A DNA stretch of 64,000 bases, from positions 100,607 through 164,606 of the forward strand of contig NZ_SLZQ01000009.1 in NCBI RefSeq assembly GCF_004342585.1, written 5' to 3'. The stretch's first letter is position 1; every line of letters starts with the position of its first letter. The stretch is from Paucimonas lemoignei. Lineage in GTDB: Bacteria > Pseudomonadota > Gammaproteobacteria > Burkholderiales > Burkholderiaceae_D. Below, piece after piece: positions 8,813 to 17,829 of this stretch. The position numbers and the translations under genes were made by a program. Below the pieces are notes generated by a model. It saw only the letters and a program-made list of their open reading frames with translations. It ran no database searches and had not been told where the DNA came from.

Positions 8813-9294
8813 GCGTTTTTCGTGCCGATCTCGATCTGCGAGGCTTCCATGCCAAGACAAATCGCGCTGAGGCTGTTTTCGGCCGCACGCTGGATCGATT
8901 TGTCAGCCGCGGGGCCCATGAATTTGCCCGGGAAGAAAAACTGCAGGCGCCGAAGGCATTCTCCGCGATGACACAGTCCATCGCCGTGCAGCAGAACGGC
9001 ACAGCTGATTACTCTGTGGTGCCGACAGCGCGTTACGCGGAAGCGGTGGAAAAGGGTGGCAAGCCACACCTGGCCCCCTTGCTGCCGCTCTACCTGTGGC
9101 TGAAGTACACCAAGCGCGTCTCCGACGAAAAGGAACTGCGTGCGCGGACCTACGGCTTGCGCCGATTCATTGCCAAGCATGGCACCAAGGCCAATCCCTT
9201 TGTTAATCGTACGCGGATCAAGATGCAGGGCAGGGTGGTGCGCCTGGTCCGGGACGGCGTCGCCGCCGCAACCCAGGAGGCATTCGGAAAATGA
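8809..9294 (+). CDS. Tail completion / neck protein (HK97 gp10-like)
   Basis: 161 residues. The basic helical N-terminus, a central VPTARYAEAVEKGGKP segment and a basic C-terminus resemble HK97 gp10-type neck proteins, which join head to tail. The start overlaps the previous stop and the end overlaps the next start. The assignment rests on position and on the Y-A-x-x-V-E-x-G pattern typical of that family. Confidence 0.55.
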   Translation: MSVFRADLDLRGFHAKTNRAEAVFGRTLDRFVSRGAHEFAREEKLQAPKAFSAMTQSIAVQQNGTADYSVVPTARYAEAVEKGGKPHLAPLLPLYLWLKYTKRVSDEKELRARTYGLRRFIAKHGTKANPFVNRTRIKMQGRVVRLVRDGVAAATQEAFGK

Positions 9295-9878
9295 ATCCAT
9301 TGAGTCCAGAACAGGTCATTCTTACCAGTTTCAAGGATGCGATCGCCGGCGCCTATCCGTCACGCATTGCCACGCGCAGCCTGAAGGATTTCGCCGAGCG
9401 TGATCATACCGAGCTGAAAGCCGGCATCTATACCGTGATCGCTGATGGCCGGCCTGAAGGCGATGTTTATTTCCAGAGCATGAACTTCATCGTGGTCGGC
9501 CAGATCCAGCTGGGCGAAAAGGCGGAGGGCGAGGAAGTTGAGAATGCCGAACTGGAGATGGCGCGCGAGATTACCAATCTGATTCAGCGCAAGTTCACTG
9601 GCCCGGACATGAAAATCACGAAGGTCGACCAGTCGGCGCAGCTGGAAGTGCCTTATGGCTGGATCTCGATGCACATTCGGGTCGGCCCCTACGACGCCAC
9701 AGAGCCACTAACGGCAGACGAAGTATTAGGCAACCTGACCGATTTCCTGACTGTTCGTGCCGACGTCGATATCGCGCCGCACGAAAGCGCAGCCGAGCAT
9801 CAGAAATGGGCGCAGGACACGCCTGATTATTCAACCAGTCAACCCGATGCGCAGCTGCGCGTCAATCTCCAGGAGTAA
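9291..9878 (+). CDS. Probable tail terminator protein
   Basis: 195 residues immediately before the DUF2635 and sheath genes, the usual place of the tail terminator that caps the tail tube before head joining. No catalytic motif. Alternating beta segments (SMNFIVVGQIQLGEK, YGWISMHIRVGPYD) fit the alpha/beta fold of terminators. The positional inference is stronger than the sequence evidence. Confidence 0.55.
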   Translation: MNPLSPEQVILTSFKDAIAGAYPSRIATRSLKDFAERDHTELKAGIYTVIADGRPEGDVYFQSMNFIVVGQIQLGEKAEGEEVENAELEMAREITNLIQRKFTGPDMKITKVDQSAQLEVPYGWISMHIRVGPYDATEPLTADEVLGNLTDFLTVRADVDIAPHESAAEHQKWAQDTPDYSTSQPDAQLRVNLQE

Positions 9879-9881
9879 GCA

Positions 9882-10127
9882 ATGGACAAGAAACTCGTCA
9901 AACCTCGGGAAGGCTTGCAGATCCCGCGCCATGACGGCAATGGCAACCTGCCGGCTGAAGGCATGGTGGTCGGTATGAATTCGTATTACTGGGGCCTGAA
10001 GCATGACGGCGATGTGACGGTCGAGAACGTACCGGTCGAACCTGAACAGCCTGAAGCTGCTGCGCCTGGTGAGCCTAGCCAGCCTGCTGCTACAGCGTCG
10101 GCCGAGCCGAAAAAATCCAAAAAGTAA
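9882..10127 (+). CDS. Mu gp38-like DUF2635 protein
   Basis: 81 residues. The N-terminal half (VKPREGLQIPRHDGNG, LPAEGMVVG, YWGLKHDGDV) is the DUF2635 pattern found directly before the sheath gene in Mu-like phages. The rest is a Pro/Ala/Glu-rich tail ending in lysines. A strong ribosome site (AGGAGTAAGCA) precedes the ATG. The function is not established in the family. Confidence 0.78.
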   Translation: MDKKLVKPREGLQIPRHDGNGNLPAEGMVVGMNSYYWGLKHDGDVTVENVPVEPEQPEAAAPGEPSQPAATASAEPKKSKK

Positions 10128-10171
10128 TCCTGCCTTAAACCGCTCTTACCCATCAACCGAAAGGAACCGCC

Positions 10172-11659
10172 ATGGCCGACAATGTCAGCTTCCGCGAAGT
10201 CCCGGCCGATATTCTCGTACCCGGGCAATATATCGAAATAGACGGCTCACGCGCCGATACCGGCACGCCGCCGATCCCGCGCAAGATTGTGATCATTGGC
10301 AACAAACTACCTGGCGGCACCGCCATTACCGCGACGCCGACCGAAGAGGCGATCGCCACCGCGGATCGTGCCGTACAGCTGGGTGGCCGTGGTTCTCTCC
10401 TGGCTCAGATGGCTATCGAGGCCTTCAAGGCGCACCCTTACGGAAAGTTCACGCTGATTGCCACAGATGACCTGGGCGACGGCGCAGCAGCCACTGGCGC
10501 GATCGCCGTCGCCGGTCCGGCAACCGAGTCCGGCACCTTGGCGCTCTACATCGACGCCACCAAGGTATCGGTGGGCGTGACCAAGGCCGATACGGCAACG
10601 ACGATCGCGGCGGCTATTGCGGCAAAAATCAACGCCAATCCGGACTTGCCGTTGACTGCGGCTGTGGATGGTTCTGACGCGGCAAAGGTCAATCTGAGCG
10701 CGCGCCACAAGGGCGAATGTGGCAACGATATCGATGTGCGTTACAACTTCTACATGGGTGAAGCGCTGCCTTCCGGCGTTACCCTGACCGTGACCAAGAT
10801 GACGGGCGGAACCGGCAACCCGGATATCGGCCCGCTCCTGGCTGCGATCCGAGGTGATGATCGCATCGTGTTGATTTGCCCTTGGACTGATGCTTCCAAC
10901 ATGGCCAAGATTGAGGCAGATTTTGCCGAGCGCTTCGGTCCAATGAAACAGCAAGAGTCGCATTGCTTCGTCTCGGTATCAGGCACCTATGCCTCCCTGA
11001 ACACTTACGGTGGCTTGCGCAACAGTCCCCATACCACTGTCGTCGTGCGAGAAGGCAGCATGGTGTCGCCATGGCGCATTGCGGCTTCGGTGGCAGGCCG
11101 CTGTGCGCTGCGCGGCAGCGCGGATCCGGCGCGACCGTTCTTCGGCATGACCCTGCCAGGCCTGCCGGCACCGGCAGAGAAGGATCGCTTCGACCAGCCG
11201 ACCCGCAATAACCTGTTGAAGGCCGGTATCTCGACCCTGCGTTATGGACCGGATGGCACGGTGATGATCGAGATGATCGTCTCGACCTACAAGACCAACA
11301 GCATGGGCGTGCCGACCCGCGCATACTTCAAGATCCAGAGTAAGTGGACAGCGGACTATTTCCGTTATGCCTGGAAGGTGTTGATCGCCACCCGCTACCC
11401 GGATTTCAAGCTGGCCAACGATGACACTGACTTTGCGCCGGGTCAGCCCATTGTCACGGCAAAGACGCTGCGCCTGGAAACCGTCGCCTTGGCCAAGGAC
11501 CTGGAATATGCGGGCCTGCTCGAAAACATTGCGGACTTCAAGAACACGTTGATCATGCTGCGCTCGCAGGCCAACCCGAACCAGGTCAATTCAGTGGCGT
11601 CGCCCGACCTGGTCAACCAGTTCGACGTCTTTGCCGCAGCGATCAAGTTTATTAACTGA
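10172..11659 (+). CDS. Contractile tail sheath protein (Mu gpL-like)
   Basis: 495 residues, the size of Mu gpL (about 495). The sheath polymer surrounds the tail tube and contracts at infection. Visible features are the N-terminal VPADILVPGQYIEID typical of Mu-type sheaths, a variable Ala/Thr-rich insertion at about 100-200, and the C-terminal conserved part (TDFAPGQPIVTAKTLR, LVNQFDVFAAAIKF). AAAGGAA precedes the ATG. It is followed by the tube gene as in Mu. Confidence 0.93.
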   Translation: MADNVSFREVPADILVPGQYIEIDGSRADTGTPPIPRKIVIIGNKLPGGTAITATPTEEAIATADRAVQLGGRGSLLAQMAIEAFKAHPYGKFTLIATDDLGDGAAATGAIAVAGPATESGTLALYIDATKVSVGVTKADTATTIAAAIAAKINANPDLPLTAAVDGSDAAKVNLSARHKGECGNDIDVRYNFYMGEALPSGVTLTVTKMTGGTGNPDIGPLLAAIRGDDRIVLICPWTDASNMAKIEADFAERFGPMKQQESHCFVSVSGTYASLNTYGGLRNSPHTTVVVREGSMVSPWRIAASVAGRCALRGSADPARPFFGMTLPGLPAPAEKDRFDQPTRNNLLKAGISTLRYGPDGTVMIEMIVSTYKTNSMGVPTRAYFKIQSKWTADYFRYAWKVLIATRYPDFKLANDDTDFAPGQPIVTAKTLRLETVALAKDLEYAGLLENIADFKNTLIMLRSQANPNQVNSVASPDLVNQFDVFAAAIKFIN

Positions 11660-11727
11660 TCCGGATGACCGGCCCGGCATCGTCGGGCTGGCTTTTCTAA
11701 AACTTACGGACTACTCCAGGAGAAAAT

Positions 11728-12078
11728 ATGTCTACTCTCTTAGCCAGGCTGAAGCTGACTTTCAGCGGTAAGACTTTAGCCACTGAAGAACGCTCGACCG
11801 AAATCGATATCGGCGGCGAAGACAATGAGCCGGTTGTCGACTCGACTGGCAATACCCATAGCCTGGGCAACCTGCAGCCAGGCATGATTCGCTGCAACCT
11901 GCTGGCCACGGAAGGATTCAAGCTGCGCGAGGTGCAAGAAATCCGCAACGGCACGATCATCGCCGAAGGCAACAACGGCAGCAGCTACATCATGCGCAAG
12001 GCCACCTGCGGCACTGCGCGCGTGATCAGTGGCGGCAAGATTGCGGCCACCTTCTTTGGCGACGTCGAGGAGATGTAA
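11728..12078 (+). CDS. Tail tube protein (Mu gpM-like)
   Basis: 116 residues, matching Mu gpM (about 118). It forms the inner tube through which DNA passes. It is beta-rich, with SLGNLQPGMIRCNLL and a GNNGSSYIMRKATC segment. AGGAG lies before the ATG. It follows the sheath and precedes the tail chaperone, in Mu order. Confidence 0.88.
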   Translation: MSTLLARLKLTFSGKTLATEERSTEIDIGGEDNEPVVDSTGNTHSLGNLQPGMIRCNLLATEGFKLREVQEIRNGTIIAEGNNGSSYIMRKATCGTARVISGGKIAATFFGDVEEM

Positions 12079-12080
12079 GC

Positions 12081-12395
12081 ATGCCGAACTTCGTCGGAAA
12101 ATTTAAAAAGGGCATGAAGATCGGCAAGGAAGTCCACATGGACTACGAGCTGCGCGAAATGACGACCGAAGACATGCTGGAAGCGGAGGTGGAAGCCCCG
12201 CTCTCGACGCCGATGAACTACAAGGCGGCGGTCGCCGCCCGACAGCTCGTGCGCGTTGGCAGTTACGAGGGGCCTTTTACTACAGGAATGGTGCGCAAGC
12301 TGCACCCAGTCGACTTCAATGAGCTAACGATGGTCGGTCTGGACGAGGTGGCCAAGCTGGGGGAAGACTCGTCGCCGAGCGTGGAGACCGATTAA
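12081..12395 (+). CDS. Tail assembly chaperone, short form (Mu gp41-like)
   Basis: 104-residue product that binds the tape measure during tail assembly. Acidic-rich core (LREMTTEDMLEAEVEAP) and the slot between tube and tape measure identify it. As in most long-tailed phages, a downstream overlapping frame can be joined by frameshift to give a longer form (see 12359-12514). Confidence 0.82.
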   Translation: MPNFVGKFKKGMKIGKEVHMDYELREMTTEDMLEAEVEAPLSTPMNYKAAVAARQLVRVGSYEGPFTTGMVRKLHPVDFNELTMVGLDEVAKLGEDSSPSVETD

Positions 12396-12514
12396 AGGCG
12401 GTACTGCTGCTCGGCGTGCGGACCGGCTGGAGCGAGCGCGAGATCCTGGGGTTGCCGCGCTCGCGGTTCAATTTTTACCTCGATGAATTACTGAAAGAGC
12501 CCGAGGATGAGTAA
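12359..12514 (+). other. Probable -1 frameshift extension of tail chaperone
   Basis: The stretch GGGGGAAG begins at 12359, in zero frame CTG GGG GAA. The -1 frame is open from there past the zero-frame stop (12393) to TAA at 12512, adding about 50 residues (GRLVAERGD, LLLGVRTGWSEREILGLPR, FNFYLDELL). The extension ends inside the start of the tape measure gene. G/GT-type fusions are established for lambda, and Mu also shifts in this gene. The exact slip site is inferred; GGG can re-pair perfectly after a -1 slip. Confidence 0.7.
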
Positions 12515-14621
12515 CGATATCACCGTCCGGATCCGCGCCGACTACGGCGACGCCTTGAAAGCTGTGCAGGCTTTCACCGGCGCCGCCGGCAAATCCATGG
12601 GCGAGCTGCCCAAAGCCGTCAAGCAGTCGGGTGACGCGGTCGTCCGGCTGACCTACCAGCTCGGCGGCACCAAGAACAACCTGTCCGAGCTTCCGCCGCT
12701 GGTGCGGCAGCTGTCTACCTCGGTCGATACCCTTTCTACGAGAATCGATCAGCTGGGCCGTGTTGACGGCCCTGACAGACTGAAACGCCGGCTGCGCGAC
12801 TCCAACGAAGAAGCCAGCCGGCTATCCCAGACCATGGATAAGCTGGTTAAGGGCGGCAAGGCGCTGGGTGCTGCCTTTGCCGGCTTCCAGGCTGGGAAAA
12901 TGGTGTTCCAGCAGCCGATGGAGCGCATGCTGGACTATGACCAGCGCCTGGCACAGCTGGCCAATACGGCAATGGCCGACAAGTCCGTACAGGAGCGCCG
13001 CGCCGCCATTCCAGGGCTAAATTCGATCATCATGGGAGCCACCCGCTTCGGCGGCGGCACGCGAGACGAGGCGCTAACGGCTTACCAAAACATCCTTGCT
13101 TCTGGCACCGTCAAGGATGCGGAAGCCAAAGCTATGCTGCCGACTGTAATGCATGGCGCCACGGCGTCCGGTGCCTTGCCCAAGGAAATAAGCGACATCG
13201 GCATCCGGGCGATGCAGAACTTCGGCTTCAAGGCCCAGGATCTGCCTACCGTGATCGACATGGCGATCAAGTCGGGCAACATGGGCGGCTTCGAGCTCAA
13301 GGACATGGCCAAGATGCTGCCGGCACAGATGGCGGCGGCATCCACCCTCGGCATGAAGGGCGAGAAAGGCCTGGCACTGCTGCTGGCAGCGAATCAGGCG
13401 TCCGCAACAACTGCAGGAAACATGAGCGAGGCAGGCAACAATGTCTTGAACCTGCTTAACAAGATCAATTCGAGCGACACGCAGCAGGACTTCAAGAAGT
13501 TAGGCATCGATCTCACCGGCAGCCTGCAGGCCGCTACGGCCAAGGGGGTCGATCCGATCACGGCATTCGCCGGCCTGGTCAACCGGGTGATGAGTAAGGA
13601 CAAGAACTACGTCGCCCTGGAAAAACGCCGGCAAAGCGCCACCTCCAGCGAAGATCAACAGTCAATCATCGAGCAGCAGCTGCAGCTGGCCCAGGGCACC
13701 GCGATCGGGAAAGTGCTGCAAGATCAGCAGGCAAGGCTGGCCTACATCGGCGTGATGAGTCAGCAGAAGAATTTCAATACTCAGGTGGCGGCAACGATGA
13801 ACGGTGGCGCTTCCGGCACCACGGCAGGCAACTTCGCCGTGATGTCAGCCACGGCTGGGTTCAATCGCCAGCAATCCATCAACGAGCAGATGAATTCGCA
13901 GCATCAGGCGTTGCAGAAGCTAGTCCCGGCATTGAACTCCTATTGGGAACATACGGCCAAGCTTAACCGGGAATACCCCGTGCTTGGCCAGGCGATTGAA
14001 GGCGGCAAGGTTGGGATTGCGACCCTTGGCGCCGGCGCTGGTGCCGCGTCAATTGTGATGACCTTGCTGACTAAGAATGCAGCTGCGGCATCGACCGCCC
14101 TGGGCGGTGTGGCGGCCGCTGGCGGAGCTGCCGATATCGGGGGTAAGAATATCGGCCGGGCTGCCAAATACGGTAGATGGATGGGCGCGGCCGGGACTGT
14201 TGCTGGTAGCTTAGCGCCGGTCGCCGTGCCTGCCGTCGCCGCATTAGGCTTCCACCAATGGCAACAATCTGACGCTGGCCAGCAATCGCGCGCCCGTGGT
14301 TTAAGCCTGGAAAACGAGGCGCTGCAGCGCCGGATCAATATGGCTAAGGCCAATGGCGACACCGATCTGCAGACGAAGCTGGAGAGACAGCTTGCCAGGC
14401 AACAGGCTACCGTCGACAGTATTCGCGGCCCGGCAGCGAAGGCCGATCCGAGTGCGGAAAAGGTGTCGCAGGCAATTCAGCAGTCGGTGAAATTCAACCC
14501 GATCGAAGCCAAGCTACAGCTGCAGGTCGCCTTTGATTCGTTCGGCCAGCCGATAGTCTCGCAGACTAAACTGACAAGCCAGAACATGCGGCTGGATACC
14601 GGTCCGACGCTGACGCACTGA
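12507..14621 (+). CDS. Tail tape measure protein
   Basis: 704 residues, the longest tail gene, following the chaperone as expected. It sets tail length; by the usual 1.5 angstrom per residue the tail would be about 105 nm. Helical, coiled-coil-rich N-terminal 450 residues with phage tail tape measure patterns (GGGTRDEALTAYQNILASG, MGGFELKDMAKMLPAQM). Hydrophobic Gly/Ala segments near 500-545 and 558-582 may interact with the host membrane during injection. The ATG at 12507 overlaps the frameshifted chaperone end. Confidence 0.92.
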   Translation: MSNDITVRIRADYGDALKAVQAFTGAAGKSMGELPKAVKQSGDAVVRLTYQLGGTKNNLSELPPLVRQLSTSVDTLSTRIDQLGRVDGPDRLKRRLRDSNEEASRLSQTMDKLVKGGKALGAAFAGFQAGKMVFQQPMERMLDYDQRLAQLANTAMADKSVQERRAAIPGLNSIIMGATRFGGGTRDEALTAYQNILASGTVKDAEAKAMLPTVMHGATASGALPKEISDIGIRAMQNFGFKAQDLPTVIDMAIKSGNMGGFELKDMAKMLPAQMAAASTLGMKGEKGLALLLAANQASATTAGNMSEAGNNVLNLLNKINSSDTQQDFKKLGIDLTGSLQAATAKGVDPITAFAGLVNRVMSKDKNYVALEKRRQSATSSEDQQSIIEQQLQLAQGTAIGKVLQDQQARLAYIGVMSQQKNFNTQVAATMNGGASGTTAGNFAVMSATAGFNRQQSINEQMNSQHQALQKLVPALNSYWEHTAKLNREYPVLGQAIEGGKVGIATLGAGAGAASIVMTLLTKNAAAASTALGGVAAAGGAADIGGKNIGRAAKYGRWMGAAGTVAGSLAPVAVPAVAALGFHQWQQSDAGQQSRARGLSLENEALQRRINMAKANGDTDLQTKLERQLARQQATVDSIRGPAAKADPSAEKVSQAIQQSVKFNPIEAKLQLQVAFDSFGQPIVSQTKLTSQNMRLDTGPTLTH

Positions 14622-14687
14622 TTGGGGCTTCGTACGGTTGCACATCCCTTATCATATGTTCCTTTTGATAATTTCCTTGGGGGGAGA

Positions 14688-15323
14688 GTGGAAGAATTTG
14701 TTAAGTTTTTGCAGGCGTGGAAAGAGCTGGTAGGCGCGGTCATTGGCGTATTCGGCTCGCTATGGGTTGCTGTGATCGTTGCAGCAAGTGCGCGGCGCGC
14801 AGAGGAACGAGGCGCAGCGGTGATGCTTGTTGCTGATCTGTTTGGCGTTTGCAGCTCTGTTGATACGATCAAACAAATGGCGCGAGAAAAGGGCGTGAAA
14901 GTAGAAGATCTCAACTATTTTATGGTTGAAAAACTGACCCATATAAGGCCCGTGCTTTCCCCCTTGTTCGACTCGTCGTTCCTGAGAGTTGTGAATTGCG
15001 ACAAATCGCTGGGATCATACCTCTCACTTTTCCAAGGACTCATGCGCAGTGTTGAGCCGGTCTATCTACGTTTGGCTGACGATCTCTACCTGATCGCGAA
15101 AGGTCAGAAGCCAGATCGCGGTATCGAGCTAATAAATGCCGACGTCGCAACAGTCTGCAATGCTTATATCAAAGCCGCAGACTATGCCGAATTCGCAATT
15201 TATTTTCTCGAGAGGGCTGTCATTTCACGATCTCCAAAGTTGTACAAACTGCGCCGCCGCATCTTCAGAAACGAAAAAGAAAAGAAGGCTGAGCACGTGT
15301 TGAAGAATCTTTACGGCTTCTGA
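14688..15323 (+). CDS. Membrane-anchored moron protein inserted in the tail operon
   Basis: 211 residues from a GTG at 14688 preceded by GGGGGGAG; an upstream TTG at 14622 is the alternative start. One transmembrane helix near residues 13-33 (ELVGAVIGVFGSLWVAVIVA), then a helical soluble part with a basic C-terminus. Not recognised. In Mu the tape measure gene is followed directly by N; here this gene is wedged between them, looks more AT-rich than its neighbours, and is followed at once by the second late-promoter-like motif. That is the profile of a moron, whose products often alter the lysogen or exclude other phages. Function unproven. Confidence 0.65.
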   Translation: MEEFVKFLQAWKELVGAVIGVFGSLWVAVIVAASARRAEERGAAVMLVADLFGVCSSVDTIKQMAREKGVKVEDLNYFMVEKLTHIRPVLSPLFDSSFLRVVNCDKSLGSYLSLFQGLMRSVEPVYLRLADDLYLIAKGQKPDRGIELINADVATVCNAYIKAADYAEFAIYFLERAVISRSPKLYKLRRRIFRNEKEKKAEHVLKNLYGF

Positions 15324-15325
15324 CC

Positions 15326-15356
15326 TAACAACCTCCCCCCTCTTGTTGTATTGACG
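15326..15356 (+). promoter_or_regulatory. Candidate phage late promoter element, copy 2
   Basis: Second copy of the 31-bp motif seen at 4858 (TAACA, C tract, TGTATTGACG, then GAAAC 8 bases on). It starts 3 bases after the moron stop and would restart transcription of the baseplate genes downstream of the moron. Confidence 0.55.
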
Positions 15357-15404
15357 AAAGGGTGAAACTCGGCGGCACTGATACCTGCGTGCCGAGTCGA
15401 TCCC

Positions 15405-16667
15405 TTGAGCTTCCGAGACAAATTACAGCCTGCCTCATTCCGCGGGGTGCCTTTCGAGGCACCCGCCGCAGAGACGGTCGTCGGCCGGCGCGTGGTGGTC
15501 CATGAGTTTCCGCACAAGGATCAACCCTACGCAGAGGACATGGGCGGCAAGGCCGATGAGTTCGTAGTGGATGGCTTCATCATCGGGGAAAATTATCTCG
15601 ATGGTAAGGAAGCGCTGATTAAAGCGCTGAAGAAGCCGGGGCCCGGCACCTTGGTGCACCCGACCCACGGCGAGCGGCAAGTCGTGCTGGTGAATCCGTC
15701 AAGGCTGCGCGAGCAATTCATTGAGCGCCGCGGCATGGTGTCGTTCTCGCTGACTTTTGTTGAAGATGGCGACAAGGCGCAGCCGCAAGTCCTTATCGAC
15801 ACCCAGCAGGTGGTCGAAGATGCGGCCGATGCCAGTTATGGTCCCCTGGAGGATGTCTTCGTCGGCGATTTCAGCGTGGACGGGTTGCCAGGCTGGTCAA
15901 TCGACGCGATCGCCACTGAAGTCGGCCAGATCAATGATGTGATTTCTTCAGTGCGGGACAGCCTGCGGCTCGACATGACCAGCCTGTCCTCACTGGCTCG
16001 TGCCGGCAACATTTTTAAATCCAATATCGTCGGGCTGCTGGCCACGCCGAGCGCGCTGGCCGGAGAACTGACGAGCCTGGTTCGCGGGATCGTCGGCCTG
16101 TTCGATTTCTCCGCGGCGCAGAACCAGCTTTTCGGCGCGCGTCACCAGGTCAAGCAACCGATGAACGTGCTGCTACCGCTGCGGCAATATGGCCAAACGG
16201 GCACCGCGTATGCCCGCCCCAGTGTGCCCGCCAATACCCCATTGCGCCGGCAGCAGGCCACCAGCACCGCCGCCCTGTATTCTCTGATTGCCCGTGCCGC
16301 CGTTGTCGAGGCGGTGCGCTCCTCTGTGTATATCCCGTTTGACAACATCGAAGCGTCGGTGGCCGTGCGCGACCAGCTTTATGACGCCATGGAAGATGTG
16401 ATGCTTGATGCGCCCGATGCGGTGTATGAAGTGCTGCATGCGCTACGCAGTGCCATGGTGCGCGACATCACCGCGCGCGGCGCGGATCTGGCGCAGGTTT
16501 CCAGCGTGACCCTGCCAGCATCGATGCCGGCCCAGGCGCTTTCCTATCGGCTGTATGGTAGTGGTAACTACGCGGACGAGATCATTGCGCGTAACCAGGC
16601 GGCGGCGACGATCATGCATCCGCTGTTTGTGCCAGGCGGTACCGCGCTGGGAGTGCGCCGTGTCTGA
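15405..16667 (+). CDS. DNA circularisation / baseplate protein N (Mu gpN-like)
   Basis: 420 residues. The N-terminal part (SFRDKLQPASFRGVPFEAP, VVHEFPHKDQPYAEDMGG) is the diagnostic DNA-circularisation N-terminal domain of Mu gpN proteins, which sit in the baseplate hub and are injected with DNA. The start is a TTG at 15405 with a weak ribosome site; the preceding leader has an imperfect hairpin (CTCGG...CCGAG). The end overlaps the next gene by eight bases. Confidence 0.88.
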   Translation: MSFRDKLQPASFRGVPFEAPAAETVVGRRVVVHEFPHKDQPYAEDMGGKADEFVVDGFIIGENYLDGKEALIKALKKPGPGTLVHPTHGERQVVLVNPSRLREQFIERRGMVSFSLTFVEDGDKAQPQVLIDTQQVVEDAADASYGPLEDVFVGDFSVDGLPGWSIDAIATEVGQINDVISSVRDSLRLDMTSLSSLARAGNIFKSNIVGLLATPSALAGELTSLVRGIVGLFDFSAAQNQLFGARHQVKQPMNVLLPLRQYGQTGTAYARPSVPANTPLRRQQATSTAALYSLIARAAVVEAVRSSVYIPFDNIEASVAVRDQLYDAMEDVMLDAPDAVYEVLHALRSAMVRDITARGADLAQVSSVTLPASMPAQALSYRLYGSGNYADEIIARNQAAATIMHPLFVPGGTALGVRRV

Positions 16668-17829
16668 GCCCATTGTCCAGCTAAAGGTCGGCAGCAACGT
16701 ATTCGGCGGGTGGAAAACCATGCGTGCCGAGGTTGGCATCGAGCAATGCGCCGGCGCCTTCGAGCTTGGCGTGACCGACCGTTGGGCCGGGCAGGCCACG
16801 CCCCTGCAGGTCAGGGCGGGAGAGGCTTGCACGCTGATGCTGGCGGAGCAAACGGTGATTACCGGATTTATCGACGTGCCGAAACCGCGCTACGACAGCA
16901 AGTCGCATGGCATTTCAGTGTCCGGGCGTGACAAGACCATGGACCTGATTGATTGCTCGGCGATCTATAAGTCCGGGCAGTGGAAAAACGTCACGCTGGA
17001 CCGCATCGCTCGCGATATCTGCAAGCCCTTCGGCATCGAGGTCGTGGCCCATGGCGATACGGGCGAAATATTCGACAGCTTCAACATCGAGGAAGGCGAG
17101 CGAGCCTTCGAGACGATCGACCGCGCTGCGCGCATGCGCAGCGTGCTGGTGACGACCGACGGCACCGGGAAACTGATTCTGACGCGCGCATCGACTCAGA
17201 AGGCTGGCACGAGCCTGGTAGAAGGCGAAAACATTCTTTTTGCTGAGCTGGAAAATTCCTGGAAAGAGCGCTACAGCCAGATCACCATCAAGGGGCAGGG
17301 CAAGGGCAATCTCACAGAGTTTGGCGAGAAAGTCGCGCACGGCAGCGCCACGGTCCAGGATGACGCGATCACGCGTTACCGGCCGTTGATCGTGATCGCC
17401 GAGCAGCACGGCAAGGGGCCAAGCTTTAAGCAGCGCGCCGAATGGGAACGCAATGTGCGGCGCGGCCGCGGGATCCGGGCAACGATCGTCGTACAAGGTT
17501 GGACGATGAACGACGGCAAACTGTGGCGGCCGAACCTCCTGGTGCCTGTCAAATCGCCTTATCTATACATTGACCAGCAGCTGCTGATCGCGAAATGTAT
17601 TTACTCCAAGGACGATAGCAGCGGCACATTGACCACCTTACAGCTTGTTCACCCATCCGCGTTCGACGTGCTCCAAGGCGTGCGCGGTACCCCGCTGAAT
17701 CGCCGGATCCGCGGCACGAATGGCCTGGAAGACAACCGCAAGCACGCCAAGGAACGCGCCAAGGGCAACAAGTCGGCCGGCGCGATCATCGATCTGTCGA
17801 CCGGCAATGCCGAAGGAGGCGACCAATGA
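16660..17829 (+). CDS. Baseplate hub protein P (Mu gp44-like)
   Basis: 389 residues from a GTG overlapping the end of gene N. The Mu gp44/P2 gpD-type hub forms the trimeric base on which the spike sits. Typical features are an early VKVG-like strand (QLKVGSNVFGGWKTM), SVSGRDKTMDLIDCSA near residue 85-100, and FDSFNIEEGERAFETIDRAA near 135-155. The end overlaps the spike gene (ATGATG). Confidence 0.88.
   Translation: MSEPIVQLKVGSNVFGGWKTMRAEVGIEQCAGAFELGVTDRWAGQATPLQVRAGEACTLMLAEQTVITGFIDVPKPRYDSKSHGISVSGRDKTMDLIDCSAIYKSGQWKNVTLDRIARDICKPFGIEVVAHGDTGEIFDSFNIEEGERAFETIDRAARMRSVLVTTDGTGKLILTRASTQKAGTSLVEGENILFAELENSWKERYSQITIKGQGKGNLTEFGEKVAHGSATVQDDAITRYRPLIVIAEQHGKGPSFKQRAEWERNVRRGRGIRATIVVQGWTMNDGKLWRPNLLVPVKSPYLYIDQQLLIAKCIYSKDDSSGTLTTLQLVHPSAFDVLQGVRGTPLNRRIRGTNGLEDNRKHAKERAKGNKSAGAIIDLSTGNAEGGDQ

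Noticed and set aside
14622..14687. TTG at 14622 as start of the moron gene
   Set aside because: It directly follows the tape measure stop without a ribosome site of its own; GTG 14688 has GGGGGGAG upstream, although coupling cannot be excluded.
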